DNA of 64,000 nucleotides from Rhodobacteraceae bacterium Araon29 (GCA_039640505.1 CP046865.1:3439661-3503660); one strand, 5' to 3'; shown: positions 1 through 8,482, numbered from the stretch's first letter. The notes: generated from the sequence alone by a model not told the origin. Program-made: numbers and translations.

Positions 1-527
1 GCAGCCGTCAAAGCCCGTTTGTCACGATGCGATCCCTGTGCAATGAGCACATAGGTGGACAAAGACGAGATTTCCAAAAACACAAAGACGTTAAAGGCAT
101 CCCCCGTAATCACAACACCCAAAAGCCCGGTCAGACACAGCAAATATAGCGCATACAGCAAGGTTGAGCTGCGGCGCGGTATTTCTGCTTCAAAGCTGGC
201 ACGGGCATAAGGCAGGATCACTGTGCTAATGCCGGAAACTAAAAACAGCACAAATGCATTGGCGGCATCTACACGGTACTCAATGCCCAAGGGCGGCGCC
301 CAGCCCCCGATATGATAGGATATGTAACTGCCATCGAGAACCTGAAGCAGCAGCAAACAGGCAATTACAAATGATATCGCACTTGCGGCAAAAGCTATTG
401 GCCATGCCAGCCGGCGGCTGCCCAGAACCACCACCAATGGTGCGGCAACAAACGGCACCAAAACTTCGAGAATCGGCAGATGGTCCGTCAATGTAAGCGC
501 AACGTGGTGAACTTCTTGGGTGGCCAT
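1..527 (-). CDS. mrpD: Na+/H+ antiporter subunit D (MrpD/MnhD), 3' end cut by window edge
   Basis: Reverse-strand reading from the ATG at 527 stays open to the window edge, giving about 175 residues of a very hydrophobic protein. This is the N-terminal part of the proton-translocating MrpD/NuoN-like subunit, a membrane protein of the multisubunit cation/proton antiporter. The segment VFVFLEISSLSTYVL carries the conserved membrane glutamate of this family. The ATG overlaps the stop of the upstream subunit C gene (TGATG), so it is translationally coupled and part of the same operon. The full protein would be near 500 residues, so most of it lies outside the window. Confidence 0.9.
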   Translation of the reverse strand, partial: MATQEVHHVALTLTDHLPILEVLVPFVAAPLVVVLGSRRLAWPIAFAASAISFVIACLLLLQVLDGSYISYHIGGWAPPLGIEYRVDAANAFVLFLVSGISTVILPYARASFEAEIPRRSSTLLYALYLLCLTGLLGVVITGDAFNVFVFLEISSLSTYVLIAQGSHRDKRALTA

Positions 528-967
528 CAGCTGTGCTCTCCTGCAGCCTGCTCTGATGCCCACTGCTCACTTTTCAGCACCGCATTTTCAATCTCGGCAA
601 TCTGGTCTTCTTCGATGGAATGGTATTCTTCACGGATCCGGATGATCAACGCCAATCCCAGCGAGGTTGTGGCAATACCAACAACAATCGCTGTAAGGAT
701 CAAAACATGCGGCAGTGGATTTGAGTAGACAACATCTGGGTCCACTTTCATATCCAAAGGAAAGATAGGCGCGGTACCGCCTGTGACTTTCCCGATTGAA
801 ATATAAAGCATAAAAACCGAGGTCTGAAAAATATTCAGGCCAACGATTTTTTTCACCAGATTGCCTTTGGCAACGACAATATAAAGCCCGGTCATCATCA
901 AGAGAATGAACAGCCAATAATTCAAATGCCCGACGATAAAGTCCAAAGTCCCACTATCCATTATCAC
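527..967 (-). CDS. mrpC: Na+/H+ antiporter subunit C (MrpC/MnhC)
   Basis: A 146-residue protein with three predicted membrane helices, homologous to NuoK. The region around PHVLILTAIVVGIATTSLGLAL is the characteristic C/K-type second half. It belongs to the membrane arm of the Mrp cation/proton antiporter, which exports Na+ in exchange for H+ and supports pH and salt homeostasis. It overlaps subunit B upstream by four bases (964-967) and subunit D downstream by one base. The acidic C-terminal tail, rich in Glu, is cytoplasmic in this family. Length is slightly above the usual 110-125 residues because of that tail. Confidence 0.92.
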   Translation of the reverse strand: MIMDSGTLDFIVGHLNYWLFILLMMTGLYIVVAKGNLVKKIVGLNIFQTSVFMLYISIGKVTGGTAPIFPLDMKVDPDVVYSNPLPHVLILTAIVVGIATTSLGLALIIRIREEYHSIEEDQIAEIENAVLKSEQWASEQAAGEHS

Positions 968-1404
968 CAGTCCTCATCGCTTAGAACTGGCGCTCTGGAC
1001 GCAAACGCATAATAGACCGCAACCATGACTGCGGTCACGGTAATGCCAACGCCCAGTTCTACGATCAATATTCCGTAATGCTGACCATGTTCGGGATGGT
1101 GCGGTGCAAGTGCTGCGTAATCAAGATAAGCATAACCAGCAAACAGGCTATAAATCCCTGTGGCGGCATAAATTAGTACCCCTAGGGCAATCAACTTATG
1201 CACCAGCCAAGGCGGAAATACTTGCTGGGCTTTGTCGAGCGTAAATACGAGCCCATAAAGAATGAACCCGGCGGCCATAATCACACCCGCCTGAAATCCA
1301 CCGCCTGGGGAATAATCCCCATGAAATTGGACATACAGGGCAAAAAGGAAAATTGTGCCAACCAACAGCTTGGTGATCACGCGCAAGATAAGATGATGGC
1401 GCAT
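964..1404 (-). CDS. mrpB: Na+/H+ antiporter subunit B (MrpB/MnhB)
   Basis: A 146-residue membrane protein of the MnhB family. The N-terminal half contains the typical signature GDYSPGGGFQAGVIMAAGF, followed by further hydrophobic helices. It is a structural subunit of the Mrp antiporter. In this operon MrpB is a separate gene rather than fused to MrpA as in some alphaproteobacterial systems. The stop overlaps the start of subunit C, and its ATG at 1404 overlaps the stop of the DUF4040 gene upstream, so all are coupled. Confidence 0.92.
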   Translation of the reverse strand: MRHHLILRVITKLLVGTIFLFALYVQFHGDYSPGGGFQAGVIMAAGFILYGLVFTLDKAQQVFPPWLVHKLIALGVLIYAATGIYSLFAGYAYLDYAALAPHHPEHGQHYGILIVELGVGITVTAVMVAVYYAFASRAPVLSDEDW

Positions 1405-1940
1405 TACGCAGACCCCCCTGTGTCGGGATCATCTTCCTCTTTTCTTCGGCGGGTACGCAGCCCGCTTATCAGCATCAAGACGCCAATGCCGGCAGCAAAC
1501 ACAACGGCTGTTTCGCCAAGCGTATCATAGCCGCGATATGACGCCAGAATTGCTGTGACCGCATTGGGCACACCGATTTCGTGTGGAATACGCTCTAGAT
1601 AGTCTGGCCCAACATGGATTTGGGCTGGCGCATCGCTTTGGCCGAAACTTGGCATGTCAAGCGTGCCATAAACAAGCGCGGCTCCAGTCACTAAAACTGC
1701 CATTAATGGGACAAATGACGAGCGATTTGAGCTGCGCTCTGATCGCGCAGTCAAGGCCAGCGTGCCAAGCATTAAAACAGTGGAAATTCCTGCCCCAACC
1801 GCCGCTTCGGTAAAGGCCACATCAACTGCATCCATAGTGACAAACAACAACGCGGAGACAAGGCTAAACACGCCCGATAGCGTGACAACCGCAAACAAAC
1901 TTCGGGTGCGCACAACCGCCAGCGCGATAACCGTTAGCAC
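1404..1940 (-). CDS. DUF4040 antiporter subunit (MbhD+MbhE-like, equals C-terminal part of MrpA)
   Basis: A 178-residue membrane protein. The first part has the DUF4040/MbhD signature VAFTEAAVGAGISTV. The last part (PNAVTAILASYRGYDTLGE) matches the MbhE-like end of long MrpA proteins. It therefore looks like MbhD and MbhE fused, replacing the C-terminus of MrpA. The start is a problem. The GTG at 1940 has no ribosome-binding site and removes the usual first helix residues. Upstream in frame, reading IETFINITLFVVLTVIAL fits family N-termini and would begin at an ATA codon (1971-1973), preceded by AGGTG at suitable distance. No ATG, GTG or TTG lies in frame between 1940 and the upstream stop. 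Confidence 0.85.
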   Translation of the reverse strand: MLTVIALAVVRTRSLFAVVTLSGVFSLVSALLFVTMDAVDVAFTEAAVGAGISTVLMLGTLALTARSERSSNRSSFVPLMAVLVTGAALVYGTLDMPSFGQSDAPAQIHVGPDYLERIPHEIGVPNAVTAILASYRGYDTLGETAVVFAAGIGVLMLISGLRTRRRKEEDDPDTGGSA

Positions 1941-2015
1941 GACAAAAAGCGTTATGTTGATAAAGGTTTCTATTTTGCACCTGTAGTTTTTATTCTTACG
2001 CCTGTCTCGATTTGG

Positions 2016-2360
2016 TTATGCGGCATCAGGGTCGTCGCTTGAACCATCATCAGAATTCTTCGGGCGCAAACCAGACACCAAGGCCGCATTTGCCACCGCA
2101 TGCGTCGAGGTCGGGCCGGTGATAAATAAGAATACGCCAATGATCAACAGTTTGACTGCAATCAAACCCCAGCCAGCCTGCACCATCATTCCGGTCAACA
2201 ACAAAATCACTCCGGCCGACTCGGCAACAGAGGCCGCATGAAGACGCGTCCAAAAGTCGGGGAAACGATAGACACCAATAGCGCCAACTATAACAAAAAA
2301 GGACCCGGCTGAAATCAATGCCCAGCTTAAGATTTCAATAAAAAGTTGCCAACCGCTCAT
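2016..2360 (-). CDS. mrpG: Na+/H+ antiporter subunit G (MrpG/MnhG)
   Basis: A 114-residue protein starting at the ATG at 2360, which overlaps the stop of subunit F (ATGA). A longer reading frame from 2390 runs back into subunit F and is unlikely. Three membrane helices are followed by a hydrophilic C-terminal tail rich in Asp and Ser. The motif GVYRFPDFWTRLHAASVAES is typical of MrpG/MnhG. It is a small structural subunit of the antiporter membrane complex. Confidence 0.92.
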   Translation of the reverse strand: MSGWQLFIEILSWALISAGSFFVIVGAIGVYRFPDFWTRLHAASVAESAGVILLLTGMMVQAGWGLIAVKLLIIGVFLFITGPTSTHAVANAALVSGLRPKNSDDGSSDDPDAA

Positions 2361-2650
2361 TTGTTGTTTTCCTCTTTCGGGGGTGTCCACATCACATCAC
2401 CAATAGAACGGTAGCGGAAAAACTTTAGCACCGCGATGGTGCCGACAAAATTTATCAGCGCGTAGAGCAGGGCGATATCAAGGAAATCAGGCCGCCCAGC
2501 CAAAAAACCAACCACGCCAATAAACAGAACCGTTTTGGTTCCAAATGCGTTAACGGCCAGCACCCGATCATACAAGGTGGGCCCTTTGATCAATCTGGCT
2601 AAAACCAAAAACATTGCTGCAAAAACCGCAAGAGCTGCAAGAGCAAACAT
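2357..2650 (-). CDS. mrpF: Na+/H+ antiporter subunit F (MrpF/MnhF)
   Basis: A 97-residue three-helix membrane protein of the MrpF family. The segment RLIKGPTLYDRVLAVNAFGT is the family hallmark, containing the conserved Asp-Arg pair. The ATG at 2650 overlaps the subunit E stop (TAATG) and its own stop overlaps the subunit G start, so E, F and G are translationally coupled. In Bacillus-type Mrp systems subunit F is required for Na+ and bile-salt efflux; I assume the same structural role here. Confidence 0.92.
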   Translation of the reverse strand: MFALAALAVFAAMFLVLARLIKGPTLYDRVLAVNAFGTKTVLFIGVVGFLAGRPDFLDIALLYALINFVGTIAVLKFFRYRSIGDVMWTPPKEENNK

Positions 2651-3132
2651 TATCTTAGCCCCTCTGTTTCAACAGCGCTCACTCGGCGGTCCATATCCGC
2701 CAATGAGGCATCATCCTCAGGACAATAACTTAAGGCGTGAACCAAGAGCCCGTTTTCTTCTGTTTCAACTGTAATTGTTCCGGGTGTCAAAGTAATAGAG
2801 TTGGCAAATATAACCTGAGCAAGGTCGGTTTTTTGACTTTGAGGAACAACCAACATTTTTTGGCGGATTGGCATTACAGGCGACAGTATCACGCGGGTCA
2901 CCGCCCAATTGGACTTTGCAATTTCTCCGAAGAGCCAGATGATGTAACCCAAAAACCGTAATGGGTTTAGCCGAATTTGAACATGATCGCCATCAACCTT
3001 GTCCATGCGCCAAAGAATAATCATGATTAAAAAAACTGAACCAAGCCCAAATCCGATAACAAGCGGCTTATAGACACCAGACATCAATAGCCATAAAGCC
3101 ATTAGAAAAATTGCGCTGGCAATTGCCTTCAA
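2650..3132 (-). CDS. mrpE: Na+/H+ antiporter subunit E (MrpE/MnhE), first gene of the operon
   Basis: About 160 residues, with two N-terminal membrane helices followed by a cytoplasmic domain. The stretch ANSITLTPGTITVETEENG is the conserved MnhE signature. The frame is open from a GTG at 3150, but the only well-spaced ribosome-binding site (GGGGA, seven bases upstream) points to the TTG at 3132. That start gives MKAIASAIFLMALWLLMSG, a normal MnhE beginning. It is the promoter-proximal gene of the seven-gene operon running leftward out of the window. Confidence 0.88.
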   Translation of the reverse strand: MKAIASAIFLMALWLLMSGVYKPLVIGFGLGSVFLIMIILWRMDKVDGDHVQIRLNPLRFLGYIIWLFGEIAKSNWAVTRVILSPVMPIRQKMLVVPQSQKTDLAQVIFANSITLTPGTITVETEENGLLVHALSYCPEDDASLADMDRRVSAVETEGLR

Positions 3133-3150
3133 TTTCTTGTCCCCACACAC

Positions 3151-3461
3151 CCTTTGGCGTCAACTCTCAGCCAGCTCGCCTAACCAACTTAAAACTAACC
3201 CTCTTTTACCAGATGTATATGTAGAATGTGAACATATGATTCAATCCAGATCGATAAAATTTCGTACCTTTAATACAAAAAACATCAGGGCTTTGTTGCG
3301 ACAAAACCACTACAGGTTTGATTTTTGGTTTGAAAGATCCTCAAATTGCCTTTTTTCACTTTAAATTCATCAAGCGAGCAACTTTCTCAGATAACTCAAA
3401 TACATCCAATGCACCGATTAACACTTTAGTGCCCCAAAATCTTCTTGGATAAATGCAAAGC
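3151..3461. promoter_or_regulatory. Non-coding gap: promoter region of the antiporter operon and 3' end of the MarR gene
   Basis: This 311-base AT-rich stretch carries no convincing gene. Short open frames here lack ribosome-binding sites and recognisable protein composition. It must hold the promoter of the leftward antiporter operon. I see no clear rho-independent terminator after the MarR gene and no convincing operator. Confidence 0.4.
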
Positions 3462-3905
3462 TTATATGTTGGCTTCCAGACGCAGTCTAAGGTCACGCAA
3501 AACCGGCAATACTGTGCGCAGCTTTTGCGTACCCAACTCTCCAACAAAAGAGGACACAACAGGGGCCACGGCAGCCAGCGCTGTTTCGCGCGCCCGTTTA
3601 CCAGCCGGGCTTAAGGCCACAAGTTTACGCCGCGCATCATCCCAGTCGGGCCGCACATGAATATAACCTGCAACCTCTAGCTTGTTGAGGGTATTGGTCA
3701 TTGCACCGCGGGTAACATGAAAACTCTTGGCCAGTTGCGCAGGTGTTCTTTCCCCACCGAGGCCTGCCAATTGGTTGAGAACCGAGAAATGCGACAGCTC
3801 CATTCCCTTGGGCAAAACCCTTGCCAACCGATTTCGTAGCAACTGGTCGATCGTTAAAATCTCACTGAACAGTGAAATGGCTAACGGGCTTTGATCATCA
3901 CTCAT
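3462..3905 (-). CDS. MarR-family transcriptional regulator
   Basis: A 147-residue winged-helix protein starting at the ATG at 3905 (MSDDQSPLAISL). The helix-turn-helix and wing lie near residues 50-95, including TPAQLAKSFHVTRGAMTNTL and the wing DWDDARRKLV. This is the typical MarR dimer fold, usually a repressor released by a small aromatic or oxidant ligand. Its start overlaps the end of the nitrilase-family gene by eight bases, so it is the last gene of a grx-nitrilase-marR run. The target is unknown; it may control its own transcription unit. Confidence 0.85.
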   Translation of the reverse strand: MSDDQSPLAISLFSEILTIDQLLRNRLARVLPKGMELSHFSVLNQLAGLGGERTPAQLAKSFHVTRGAMTNTLNKLEVAGYIHVRPDWDDARRKLVALSPAGKRARETALAAVAPVVSSFVGELGTQKLRTVLPVLRDLRLRLEANI

Positions 3906-4737
3906 GTTCAGGTCCAGAGTACCTTTTCTGCTTATAAAGCGATGGCACACGCGCACGTGCCCTGTCAACGTCACCAAGGTTTATGTCAACCATACAAAAT
4001 CCCGTTCCCTCTGCCAAAAGTGTTAGCAACTCTCCCCATGGGGCGACTGCCAAAGTGTGCCCATAGGTGGTTCTTGGAGGGCCATTTTTACAGCAATGTT
4101 CACCATGTTGGGCCGGTGCCAAAACATAGCAGCCCGTTTCGATCGCACGGGCTCTCAGCAAAGCTTCCCAATGCGCATGCCCTGTGGTCACCGAAAAGGC
4201 CGACGGAACGGAAATAATTTGTGCGCCAGAATATGCAAGATCGCGATATAAAACTGGAAATCGAAGGTCATAACAGATAGTTAATCCAATCATTCCAACA
4301 TCTGTTTGGCAGATAACTGCCTGATTTCCAGGGCGGTAACCAGCAGATTCACGATAGCTTTCACTGCCAGATATTGAAACATCGAACATATGTATTTTAT
4401 CATAACGTGCTTTGATATTGCCATCCGGATCGATGACAAAGCTGCGATTGGCAAAGCGCCCATCCGGGTCATTGGTTTTCAACGCCAATGATCCAATCAC
4501 GATCCAGACTTTCGCAGTGCAGGCAACAGAGCGCAGCGCCGCCAGCGTAATATCATCCTGCTCAAGTTGTAATACATCTGCTTGATGACGGCGACTTGTT
4601 GAGACACAATTGGTTACTTCAGGTGTTAAAATCAATTCCGCACCCTGCGCTAGGGCACCATCAACCAAAGCAAGCGTCGCATCTAAATTTTTCTTCGGAT
4701 CATCCGAGCTATTAAGTTGAAGCAGCGCCGCCTTCAT
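3898..4737 (-). CDS. Carbon-nitrogen hydrolase (nitrilase superfamily, Nit1/omega-amidase-like)
   Basis: A 279-residue cytoplasmic amidase. The catalytic triad of the superfamily is visible: Glu in ELILTPEVTN, Lys in RYDKIHMFDV, and the nucleophilic Cys in GLTICYDLRFP. The sequence resembles Nit1-type enzymes that hydrolyse deaminated glutathione or short omega-amides. That role would fit its position directly after a glutaredoxin gene, with a four-base overlap. The substrate is inferred from family resemblance and context only. Confidence 0.87.
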   Translation of the reverse strand: MKAALLQLNSSDDPKKNLDATLALVDGALAQGAELILTPEVTNCVSTSRRHQADVLQLEQDDITLAALRSVACTAKVWIVIGSLALKTNDPDGRFANRSFVIDPDGNIKARYDKIHMFDVSISGSESYRESAGYRPGNQAVICQTDVGMIGLTICYDLRFPVLYRDLAYSGAQIISVPSAFSVTTGHAHWEALLRARAIETGCYVLAPAQHGEHCCKNGPPRTTYGHTLAVAPWGELLTLLAEGTGFCMVDINLGDVDRARARVPSLYKQKRYSGPEHE

Positions 4738-4994
4738 AGCCCGTTTAAGAGAGGCTCTAACTTGCCAGCATGCTCTAGACTGTAAAGTTCATCACACCCG
4801 CCGACATGTATATCACCCACAAAGATTTGCGGCACGGTGCGGCCACCTTCTGATCGTTTGGTCATCTCTGCCCTTTTTGCCGGATCACCTGCAACATCAA
4901 CTTCTTTAAAGGATACACCTTTTTTGTTCAAAAGCCGCTTGGCGGCATAGCAATAGCCGCAGGTTTGGGTGGTATAGATTTCAACTTTATTCAT
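4734..4994 (-). CDS. grxC: Glutaredoxin 3
   Basis: An 86-residue thioredoxin-fold protein. The dithiol active site CGYC lies near residue 11, and the GSH-binding elements TVPQIFVGDIHVGGCDEL follow. Glutaredoxins reduce protein disulfides and glutathione mixed disulfides in the cytoplasm. The frame can be extended to 5015, but the ATG at 4994 (MNKVEIYTTQTC) gives the standard GrxC N-terminus. The gene sits between a ComF-like gene and the nitrilase-family gene, all leftward and closely spaced, an arrangement I associate with alphaproteobacteria. Confidence 0.92.
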   Translation of the reverse strand: MNKVEIYTTQTCGYCYAAKRLLNKKGVSFKEVDVAGDPAKRAEMTKRSEGGRTVPQIFVGDIHVGGCDELYSLEHAGKLEPLLNGL

Positions 4995-5019
4995 TTCACA
5001 ATCCGCCTCAGTCACCGAT

Positions 5020-5751
5020 TTAACGGTTTTTTTCCGCGCGCGCTAGTACTGCCACATTCACATTTAAAGCGCCTGCTTTTAAACAGGCTTGTGTTGCTGC
5101 GTGCAAGGTCGCACCAGATGTCATCACATCATCCACGATCAAAACGTGTTTACCCATAAGAGCCTTCTTTCGCCTTTTATTGATCTCAATAGACGCGCTT
5201 AACCTTTTATATCTTTCATCAAAATCAACTTTTTCAAGGGCTCTCGTGTGAGCAGGCCGTCTCAATGCATTTGGCATATAAGTTAGGTTTGTGTGCTTTG
5301 CGAGAGCAGATGCTAAAAGACAGGCTTGATTATATTTCCGGCGCATCTGCCGAAACCAATGCAAAGGGACCGGCATTACAACTGTCTCAGGCGTTAAAAT
5401 ATCATGGCAGGCCTGCGCAATCCAGCGGCCAGCTGGACCAGCGATATCGGTGCGATCAGAGTGTTTAAGTCCTAGCACCAGCTTGCGCGCCGTGCCTTGA
5501 TAGATCATTGCGGCGCGTCCATTCTGCCATGGCCTTGGGGTCAAAATACAAGCATCGCATATTGCAGTGTCGCCAGTTGGTGATCCCATTAAAGATGATC
5601 CGCATAGATTACAGGTGACACCGGACGCAAATGGCATCTGGGCCCAACAGTTGCCGCAAAGACCAAAGTCGCTCTCTACAACCTTTCCACAATGTAGACA
5701 TCGGGGCGGGTAAATCATGCGTAAAGCAGTTTGAAAATTGACTCGATTCAT
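5020..5751 (-). CDS. ComF-family phosphoribosyltransferase-like protein
   Basis: A 243-residue protein. The N-terminus has two zinc-ribbon-like Cys pairs (CLHCGK, CGNCW, then CNLC and CDAC). The C-terminal half is a type I phosphoribosyltransferase fold with the PRPP-binding loop VLIVDDVMTSGATL. ComF proteins are needed for DNA uptake in competent bacteria, but in Proteobacteria lacking other competence genes nearby the role is uncertain. The start codon lies only 13 bases from that of the divergent methyltransferase, leaving almost no intergenic promoter, so the transcripts probably overlap. Confidence 0.88.
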   Translation of the reverse strand: MNRVNFQTALRMIYPPRCLHCGKVVESDFGLCGNCWAQMPFASGVTCNLCGSSLMGSPTGDTAICDACILTPRPWQNGRAAMIYQGTARKLVLGLKHSDRTDIAGPAGRWIAQACHDILTPETVVMPVPLHWFRQMRRKYNQACLLASALAKHTNLTYMPNALRRPAHTRALEKVDFDERYKRLSASIEINKRRKKALMGKHVLIVDDVMTSGATLHAATQACLKAGALNVNVAVLARAEKNR

Positions 5752-5764
5752 CTATGTGTTTCTC

Positions 5765-6586
5765 ATGTCTAAAGCACCGTTACTTATCGACCGCACGTCA
5801 CTTGCACGCCGCCGCGCCCGTACCAAAGCAGGCCGTGGGTATTTTTTGCATCAAGAAGCGATCACTGATCTTCAAGATCGCCTTCAAATGATTACCAAAC
5901 CCTTTACGGATATCACAATTGTCACCGGCCACCCTGCGCCTTGGGCAGAAGCTTTTCCAACAGCACAAATTGTGCCTGATGATGAGGTTTTGAACCTACT
6001 ACCTGCGAGCAATGACTTGGTGATCCACGCAATGTCCCTACACTGGGCCAATGACCCGCTCGGGCAAATGATCCAATGTCGCCGCGCGCTACGCCTTGAT
6101 GGTTTATTTTTGGCCAGTTTGCTAGGCGGCAAGACATTGAACGAATTGCGCTCGGCTATGTCCGAAGCAGAAACCTTGGTGCGCAGTGGTGTGTCCCCAC
6201 GAGTATTGCCTATGGCTGATATTCGTGACTTGGGCGCGTTGCTTTCAAGAGCAGGCTTTAATCTTCCAGTTGCCGACAGCCATAGTGTAAATGCAACCTA
6301 TCCTAGCCTGAATGATCTCATGCATGATCTTCGCTCAATGGGTGAAACAAATGCACAATTGGCGCGATCACGCCAATTCACCACCCGCCACATGCTTCAA
6401 AAGGCCGAAGAAATATACCGTGCCCGTTTCGGTTTGCCCGATGGCCGATTGCCCGCCACATATGAACAAATATGTGTTACTGGCTGGGTGCCAGATGATA
6501 GCCACCCCAAACCTTTACGGCCCGGTTCTGCCAAAATGCGACTGGCAGAGGCGTTAAATGTGCCAGAAGTTCCACTCAAAGATTGA
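5765..6586 (+). CDS. SAM-dependent methyltransferase, NDUFAF5-like
   Basis: A 273-residue class I methyltransferase. The N-terminus LLIDRTSLARRRARTK resembles the LFDR...RRARA start of the NDUFAF5/BioC-like family. The SAM-fold motifs that follow are weak in the first loop but keep NDLVIHAMSLHWANDP and GLFLASLLGG. NDUFAF5 hydroxylates an arginine of complex I in mitochondria; the bacterial function is not established. I chose the ATG at 5765 because longer readings overlap the start of the divergent comF-like gene. No strong ribosome-binding site is visible, so a leaderless or coupled start is possible. Confidence 0.82.
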   Translation: MSKAPLLIDRTSLARRRARTKAGRGYFLHQEAITDLQDRLQMITKPFTDITIVTGHPAPWAEAFPTAQIVPDDEVLNLLPASNDLVIHAMSLHWANDPLGQMIQCRRALRLDGLFLASLLGGKTLNELRSAMSEAETLVRSGVSPRVLPMADIRDLGALLSRAGFNLPVADSHSVNATYPSLNDLMHDLRSMGETNAQLARSRQFTTRHMLQKAEEIYRARFGLPDGRLPATYEQICVTGWVPDDSHPKPLRPGSAKMRLAEALNVPEVPLKD

Positions 6587-6644
6587 CCCCGTGCCAGAAT
6601 AGCTTACATCCTGACCGTCGCTTACATCAAACCGGATATCACGC

Positions 6645-7709
6645 ATGCCCGACGCCCTTGCCCCAGCTAAAAGACCAAATAACAGCCCGGCAGATCATCC
6701 AAAGGTACCCAAGCAGAAGGTTGGTATTCTTTTGGCCAATCTGGGTACGCCTGACCATCATGATTATTGGTCGATGCGCCGCTATCTCGGTGAATTTTTA
6801 TCCGACCGCCGCGTTATTGATTATTCACCTTGGCTCTGGCAACCTCTCTTACAGCTGGTGATCCTGACCTCACGCCCGTTTCGCTCAGGCGCCGCCTACA
6901 AGTCGATTTGGAATACTGCAGCGGATGAAAGCCCGCTGATGACAATCACCAAGGACCAGACCGCAAAAATAACCGATGCAATGCGCGCGCGGTACGGCGA
7001 AGATGTTATGGTGGATTTTTGTATGCGCTACGGTAATCCCTCAACCAAATCAAAAGTCGAAAAGATGACCAAGGCAGGATGCCAGAAAATCCTCTTTTTC
7101 CCGCTTTACCCTCATTACGCCGGCGCAACCAGCGCTACAGCTAACGATGAGTTTTTTCGTTCCTTGATGCAGCAAACCTGGCAGCCGGCAGCGCGCATCG
7201 TGCCGCCTTATTTTGATGATCCGCGATATATAAACGCCCTTGCCGGCTCAGTTGAGCGGGCCTATGCAGATGCTAATATCAAGCCTGATTTACTTGTTTG
7301 CTCTTACCATGGTGTGCCGAAGCGATACTTGATGCAAGGCGATCCCTATCATTGCCAGTGCCAGAAAACCACGCGGCTTCTAAAGGAAAAACTGGGCTGG
7401 GCGGACAGTGAAATCATGACCACTTTCCAATCAAAGTTTGGCCCAGAAGAATGGCTCAAGCCCTACACCGTAAAGGAAGTCGCACGGCTGGCAGCCGAAG
7501 AGGGCAAGAAGAATATTGCCGTTATTGCACCCGCTTTTTCGGCGGATTGCATTGAAACGCTCGAAGAGATCAATGAAGAAATCAAAGAAAGCTTTGAGCA
7601 CGCCGGAGGAGAAAATTTTATGTATATTCCCTGCCTTAACGACGAAGATGCCCACATAGGAGCGCTGAGCGCTTTAATTGAAGACAATTTAAAGGGCTGG
7701 CTGGACTAA
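6645..7709 (+). CDS. hemH: Ferrochelatase
   Basis: A 354-residue enzyme inserting Fe2+ into protoporphyrin IX, the last step of haem synthesis, on the inner face of the membrane. The N-terminal motif KVGILLANLGTPD is diagnostic. The catalytic histidine lies in LLVCSYHGVPKRYL. A second active-site region includes VIAPAFSADCIETLEEI, with the conserved Glu cluster. Length is normal for the proteobacterial enzyme. It follows the methyltransferase gene by 58 bases in the same direction. The hemD gene is also in this window, about 47 kb away. Confidence 0.96.
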   Translation: MPDALAPAKRPNNSPADHPKVPKQKVGILLANLGTPDHHDYWSMRRYLGEFLSDRRVIDYSPWLWQPLLQLVILTSRPFRSGAAYKSIWNTAADESPLMTITKDQTAKITDAMRARYGEDVMVDFCMRYGNPSTKSKVEKMTKAGCQKILFFPLYPHYAGATSATANDEFFRSLMQQTWQPAARIVPPYFDDPRYINALAGSVERAYADANIKPDLLVCSYHGVPKRYLMQGDPYHCQCQKTTRLLKEKLGWADSEIMTTFQSKFGPEEWLKPYTVKEVARLAAEEGKKNIAVIAPAFSADCIETLEEINEEIKESFEHAGGENFMYIPCLNDEDAHIGALSALIEDNLKGWLD

Positions 7710-7822
7710 CAATTTATACGTTCCTTGCGATGCGGCCCTCTTATTAGGGGTATCAGGGCACTATTTGCACAGCCGCCCAATAAAGGTAGGCTTGCGGGCA
7801 CAAAGGCTGCAAAGGATACTAT

Positions 7823-8353
7823 ATGTCACTTTATGATCAATTAAATTCTGCTTACACAACACAAGTGCACGAAAATAATTCTTTCATCGACCAGAACATG
7901 ATTTTTGCCGAACAAATTGTAAATGCGCTGATCAACTTTTTAGAAATCCCTCAGAAAAATCCAGATTTAAAGGGCGTCGAGAGCTATCTTCAATATCTGC
8001 GCTTGGACCGCGAAAAGGGATATCTTGCACAGGAAAGTCTTGCGAAGGCACTATCACATTTTCCAGAAGGAAAGTTTCAATTTGGTCTTGGCCTGTTGCT
8101 TGCGGCGCAACCTGACCATCACCCAAGACAATTCGCAACTTTTGCAATCGACGGAGACCGAGATGGTGATCGGCTCAAAGTTGGCGTTCTAGGTAAAGAG
8201 TTTGAGTACGAAGCAGCAACTCAATCTGAGCTTGATCTCAAGGCTCTATGTACACATGTGTTTGATGATCTAATGGCCGGGTTATCTTGGCGCATAAGTG
8301 ATGAGGTTGAAAAAACTCGAATTGGCTTTGACGTAACCCCTTTAGAAGACTAA
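7823..8353 (+). CDS. Uncharacterised 176-residue acidic protein
   Basis: I do not recognise this protein. It is soluble, acidic and predicted mostly helical in the first half (residues 1-90), followed by a region with alternating strands (QFATFAIDGDRDGDRLKVGVLG). There is no signal peptide, membrane segment or Cys motif. It stands alone between hemH (113 bases upstream) and the beta-oxidation operon (129 bases downstream). Codon use looks like its neighbours, so it is probably a real gene. Confidence 0.65.
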   Translation: MSLYDQLNSAYTTQVHENNSFIDQNMIFAEQIVNALINFLEIPQKNPDLKGVESYLQYLRLDREKGYLAQESLAKALSHFPEGKFQFGLGLLLAAQPDHHPRQFATFAIDGDRDGDRLKVGVLGKEFEYEAATQSELDLKALCTHVFDDLMAGLSWRISDEVEKTRIGFDVTPLED

Positions 8354-8482
8354 AACCGCTCAAGTATCCAGTATTTTGCCAAATTTCCGTTACGTTTTGC
8401 AATGCAAAACCCTTTTGCGATTTATTGACGCATGCAGGCCTGTAGCCTACTTTAGGCCGTGGGAAATTAATGTGAAAGAGAT

